From contig JAUUWD010000105.1 in NCBI GenBank assembly GCA_030589225.1, forward strand, positions 1 to 6,171: a stretch of 6,171 nucleotides of DNA, in the 5' to 3' direction. This DNA is from Desulfobacteraceae bacterium. GTDB lineage: Bacteria; Desulfobacterota; DSM-4660; Desulfatiglandales; Desulfatiglandaceae. This document shows, piece after piece, positions 3,507 through 6,171 of the stretch. Made by a program: the position numbers and the translations under genes. Below the pieces are notes generated by a model that made no database searches, was not told where the DNA came from, and saw only the letters and a list, made by a program, of their open reading frames with translations. How positions within the stretch are numbered: the first letter of the stretch is position 1; each line of letters opens with the position of its first letter.

Positions 3507-6152
3507 TCAAACTACACCATTTCCAATAAGATCATACAGGCCTTCAAAGGCGTTTTCCAATTCCTCCGGCTTGTTTCCTCCACCTTGGGCCATATCTGGC
3601 CGGCCTCCTCCCTTTCCGCCAACGATATTTGACAATTGCCTGATAATGTCTCCGGCCTTGAATCGATCCATCAGGTCTTTTGTGACTACACAGGTCAGCA
3701 TAACTTTTCCTTCTTTTTCGGCTCCTAACAGGACAATGCCTGAGACTAACCTGTCCTTTATTCTGTCTGCTGATTCGCGAAGTTCTTTCGGAGAATCGGC
3801 CTCCATTTTCCGTGCAATGACCTTGATGCCCCCGATTTCCCTGGCCTCGGAGAGAACGTCCCGAGACTTTTTGGAAAGGAGTTTCGATTTCAGGGATTGG
3901 ATCTCTCTATCTTTTTCCTTATGCTCCTTTAAAAGCCGCTCAACTCTCTCTTCCAATTGATCCGGGGCTGCCTTGAGTAGCGAAGCCGCAGTTCTCAGAT
4001 CTCTTTCCAGCTTCTGGTCATATCTAAGGGCCGCCTCCCCGGTCAGGGCTTCGATCCGGCGCACATTGGCCGCGACCGCGCTTTCACTTATGATCCGAAA
4101 AAGCCCAATATCACCGGTACGTTTGGTGTGAGTGCCGCCACACAACTCCATGCTGACACCATCCCCAATGGACACAAGCCTTACTGTTTTACCATATCGC
4201 TCTTCAAAAATGGCCATGGCCCCGGTTTTCATTGCCTCTTCTTTGGACATTTCAGTGGTATGAAGTGGCAGGTTTTCGCGGATATGCTCGTTAACAACAC
4301 GTTCGACCTCAGCTAACTTTTCCGTAGACACTTGAGTGAAATGGCTAAAATCAAAGCGAAGCCTATCGGGTGCGACCAGAGACCCGGCTTGTTTTACATG
4401 GTCACCCAGGATCTCCCTGAGGGCAGCATGGAGTAAGTGGGTGGCAGAGTGGTTCCGGATCGTGACATTTCTTGTTATCTCATCAACCTGTGCTTTCACC
4501 TCGTCACCAACGGAAAGGCACCCGGCTTCCAGATGCCCTTTGTGAACAACGAGACCCTGGTTGAACTTGAGGGTATCTGTGACACGAAATCTCACTTTCC
4601 CATCTGATAGCCAGCCAATATCCCCGGCCTGCCCGCCGGCTTTGCCATAGAAAGGCGTTTGGTCCAATACTACCTCAACCCGGCTCCCCTCATGGGCTGA
4701 GGTAGTTTCTTTTCCGTCTACCAGCAATGCAGCCACCCTGGTCTTTGAAATAAGGGTTTGATACCCTAAAAAACGGCTGGTGAAACCACGTGCCAGGAGG
4801 CCTCGATAGGCCTTTGGGATTTCTTCCTCCCCACTGCCTTTCCATGACTCCTGAGAAAGGGTCCTTTGTCTTGACATGGCCTTTTCATAACCGGGCAGAT
4901 CTACAGAGAGATTTTCATCGCGGGCCACATCCTCCACAATATCCACAGAAAGGCCATATGTATCGTAGAGCTTAAAGGCCACATCACCGGGAATGGTGTC
5001 TCTTCCTTTGGCCTTCAGTTTATTAATCTCTTCATTTAGGACCTTCACACTGTATTGGAAGGTGTCCGCAAATCGCCTTTCTTCATTACTCACTATCCCT
5101 TCAATAAGGCCCTTTGACTGGACAATTTCCCCGTAATCCTTGCCCATCATTTCGATCACTTTGCTGCAAATGATGTGGAGAAAAGCATCTTTCAGGCCAA
5201 GTACCTGCCCGAATCGAATAGCCCTTCGGATAATGCGTCTTAGGACATAGCCCCGGCCTTCATTGGAGGGCATGATCCCGTCGCCTATCAAGAATGTGGC
5301 TGCTCGGGCATGGTCAGAAATGACGCGGAAGGATACATCCTGTTTATTGTCCTCACCATACCGTTTTTCACAGAGTTCTTCTGTCCGGGAGATAAGGTCT
5401 TTGAACAGATCGGTATCATAATTGGATGTCACCCCTTGAACCACTGCTGTCAAACGCTCTAGTCCCATGCCCGTATCGATGTTCGGTTTCGGGAGTGGGG
5501 AGAGCTTGCCATCGGCACTTCTATCAAATTGTGTAAATACCAGGTTCCAGATTTCCAGGTAACGATCACAGTCGCACCCTGGTGCGCAATCCGGTCGGCC
5601 GCAGCTCAAAGACTCGCCCTGGTCAATCAATATCTCAGAGCATGGACCGCATGGACCGGTATCGCCCATGGTCCAGAAGTTGTCTTTCTCGCCCAGACGG
5701 ACGATTCTCTCCGGGGGAATGCCTATCTTGCTCTCCCATATTCTGTAAGCCTCGTCATCGTCCCGGTACACGGAGACATACAAGAGGTCTGCGGGCAATT
5801 TATAGCCTTCCGTCAAAAGTTCCCATGCCCATTCTATGGCCTCTTCCTTGAAGTAATCCCCGAAGGAAAAATTCCCAAGCATTTCAAAAAAAGTATGGTG
5901 CCGGGGCGTGTAGCCCACATTTTCAAGATCATTGTGTTTCCCCCCTGCACGTACGCACTTCTGGGAATCAACCGCTCTGGTGTAGCCTCTTTTCTCCTCT
6001 CCAAGAAAGAGCCTCTTGAAAGGCGCCATCCCTGAATTAATAAAAAGCAGGGAGGGATCATCCAACGGGACCAGTGAAGAACTTTCTACAATCTCGTGTC
6101 CATGTGACTTGAAGTAGTCAAGAAACTTTTGTCGTATTTCTCTGAAATTCAT
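3507..6152 (-). CDS. alaS: Alanyl-tRNA synthetase
   Basis: This 881-residue protein is full length (E. coli about 875). It charges tRNA-Ala with alanine in the cytoplasm and hydrolyses Ser/Gly-tRNA-Ala. Order: class II catalytic core about 1-245, with motif 2 around RHHTFFEMLGNFSFG (84-98) and motif 3 GMGLERL (228-234); tRNA-recognition helices about 246-455; editing domain with zinc ligands HSATH (His568, His572) and CGGTH (Cys671, His675); coiled-coil linker about 720-765; C-Ala domain with the glycine-rich KGGGRPDMAQGGG (847-859). A cysteine-rich segment (Cys184, 189, 193, 195) follows GPCGPC (Cys168, 171). The start at 6152 is preferred over ATG 6164, four codons upstream: it places Met four residues before EIRQKFL as in relatives, and has GGA 7 nt upstream (6162-6160). 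The promoter is off the right edge. All key motifs are intact. Confidence 0.96.
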   Translation of the reverse strand: MNFREIRQKFLDYFKSHGHEIVESSSLVPLDDPSLLFINSGMAPFKRLFLGEEKRGYTRAVDSQKCVRAGGKHNDLENVGYTPRHHTFFEMLGNFSFGDYFKEEAIEWAWELLTEGYKLPADLLYVSVYRDDDEAYRIWESKIGIPPERIVRLGEKDNFWTMGDTGPCGPCSEILIDQGESLSCGRPDCAPGCDCDRYLEIWNLVFTQFDRSADGKLSPLPKPNIDTGMGLERLTAVVQGVTSNYDTDLFKDLISRTEELCEKRYGEDNKQDVSFRVISDHARAATFLIGDGIMPSNEGRGYVLRRIIRRAIRFGQVLGLKDAFLHIICSKVIEMMGKDYGEIVQSKGLIEGIVSNEERRFADTFQYSVKVLNEEINKLKAKGRDTIPGDVAFKLYDTYGLSVDIVEDVARDENLSVDLPGYEKAMSRQRTLSQESWKGSGEEEIPKAYRGLLARGFTSRFLGYQTLISKTRVAALLVDGKETTSAHEGSRVEVVLDQTPFYGKAGGQAGDIGWLSDGKVRFRVTDTLKFNQGLVVHKGHLEAGCLSVGDEVKAQVDEITRNVTIRNHSATHLLHAALREILGDHVKQAGSLVAPDRLRFDFSHFTQVSTEKLAEVERVVNEHIRENLPLHTTEMSKEEAMKTGAMAIFEERYGKTVRLVSIGDGVSMELCGGTHTKRTGDIGLFRIISESAVAANVRRIEALTGEAALRYDQKLERDLRTAASLLKAAPDQLEERVERLLKEHKEKDREIQSLKSKLLSKKSRDVLSEAREIGGIKVIARKMEADSPKELRESADRIKDRLVSGIVLLGAEKEGKVMLTCVVTKDLMDRFKAGDIIRQLSNIVGGKGGGRPDMAQGGGNKPEELENAFEGLYDLIGNGVV

Positions 6153-6171
6153 TGTCGTATCCATATAGTTT

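Noticed and set aside
5529..6035. 168-codon open frame opposite alaS
   Set aside because: It is antisense to the catalytic core of a clear alaS gene and has no family character of its own, so it is a codon-bias shadow.
1..6171. CRISPR array, transposase, phage or defence genes
   Set aside because: No evenly spaced direct repeats and no such protein motifs were seen on either strand; all long frames are explained by five housekeeping-type genes.

Overview
The window reads as ordinary chromosomal housekeeping sequence from a Gram-negative bacterium, most likely a member of the Desulfobacterota (former Deltaproteobacteria). This rests on a BamD-type outer-membrane assembly lipoprotein, which requires an outer membrane; on the style of the AlaRS, including a cysteine-rich insertion in its catalytic domain; and on a periplasmic rhodanese with an aromatic C-terminal tail. 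The lineage is inferred from protein character, because no phylogeny could be run.

Layout. Positions 1-448 hold no convincing gene. They contain a compact cluster of perfect hairpins (about 23-129, one of which looks like an intrinsic terminator), a short tandem octamer repeat, and a plausible sigma-70 promoter. Positions 449-1090 (+) encode an exported single-domain rhodanese, followed by its own intrinsic terminator. Positions 1315-1638 (+) encode thioredoxin (trxA) and 1721-2650 (+) encode NADPH-thioredoxin reductase (trxB), with a strong terminator-like hairpin squeezed into the 82 bp between them. Positions 2808-3497 (+) encode BamD. Positions 3507-6152 (-) encode alanyl-tRNA synthetase (alaS), which converges on bamD with only 9 bp between the two stop codons.

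How the genes work together. trxA and trxB form a complete NADPH -> FAD -> disulfide -> thioredoxin electron chain in the cytoplasm. The rhodanese just upstream is a sulfane-sulfur/thiol enzyme predicted to act outside the inner membrane, so it is thematically related but in a different compartment and probably a separate transcription unit. bamD could be read from the trx promoter, but 157 bp separate it from trxB and no clear promoter of its own was found. alaS is an independent unit whose promoter lies off the right edge.

I found no mobile-element gene, CRISPR array, tRNA, rRNA or defence-type gene, and nothing I would call a new system. The points most worth a second look are the hairpin cluster at the left, the hairpin between trxA and trxB, a non-canonical residue at thioredoxin position 57, and two short degenerate tandem repeats in intergenic DNA.
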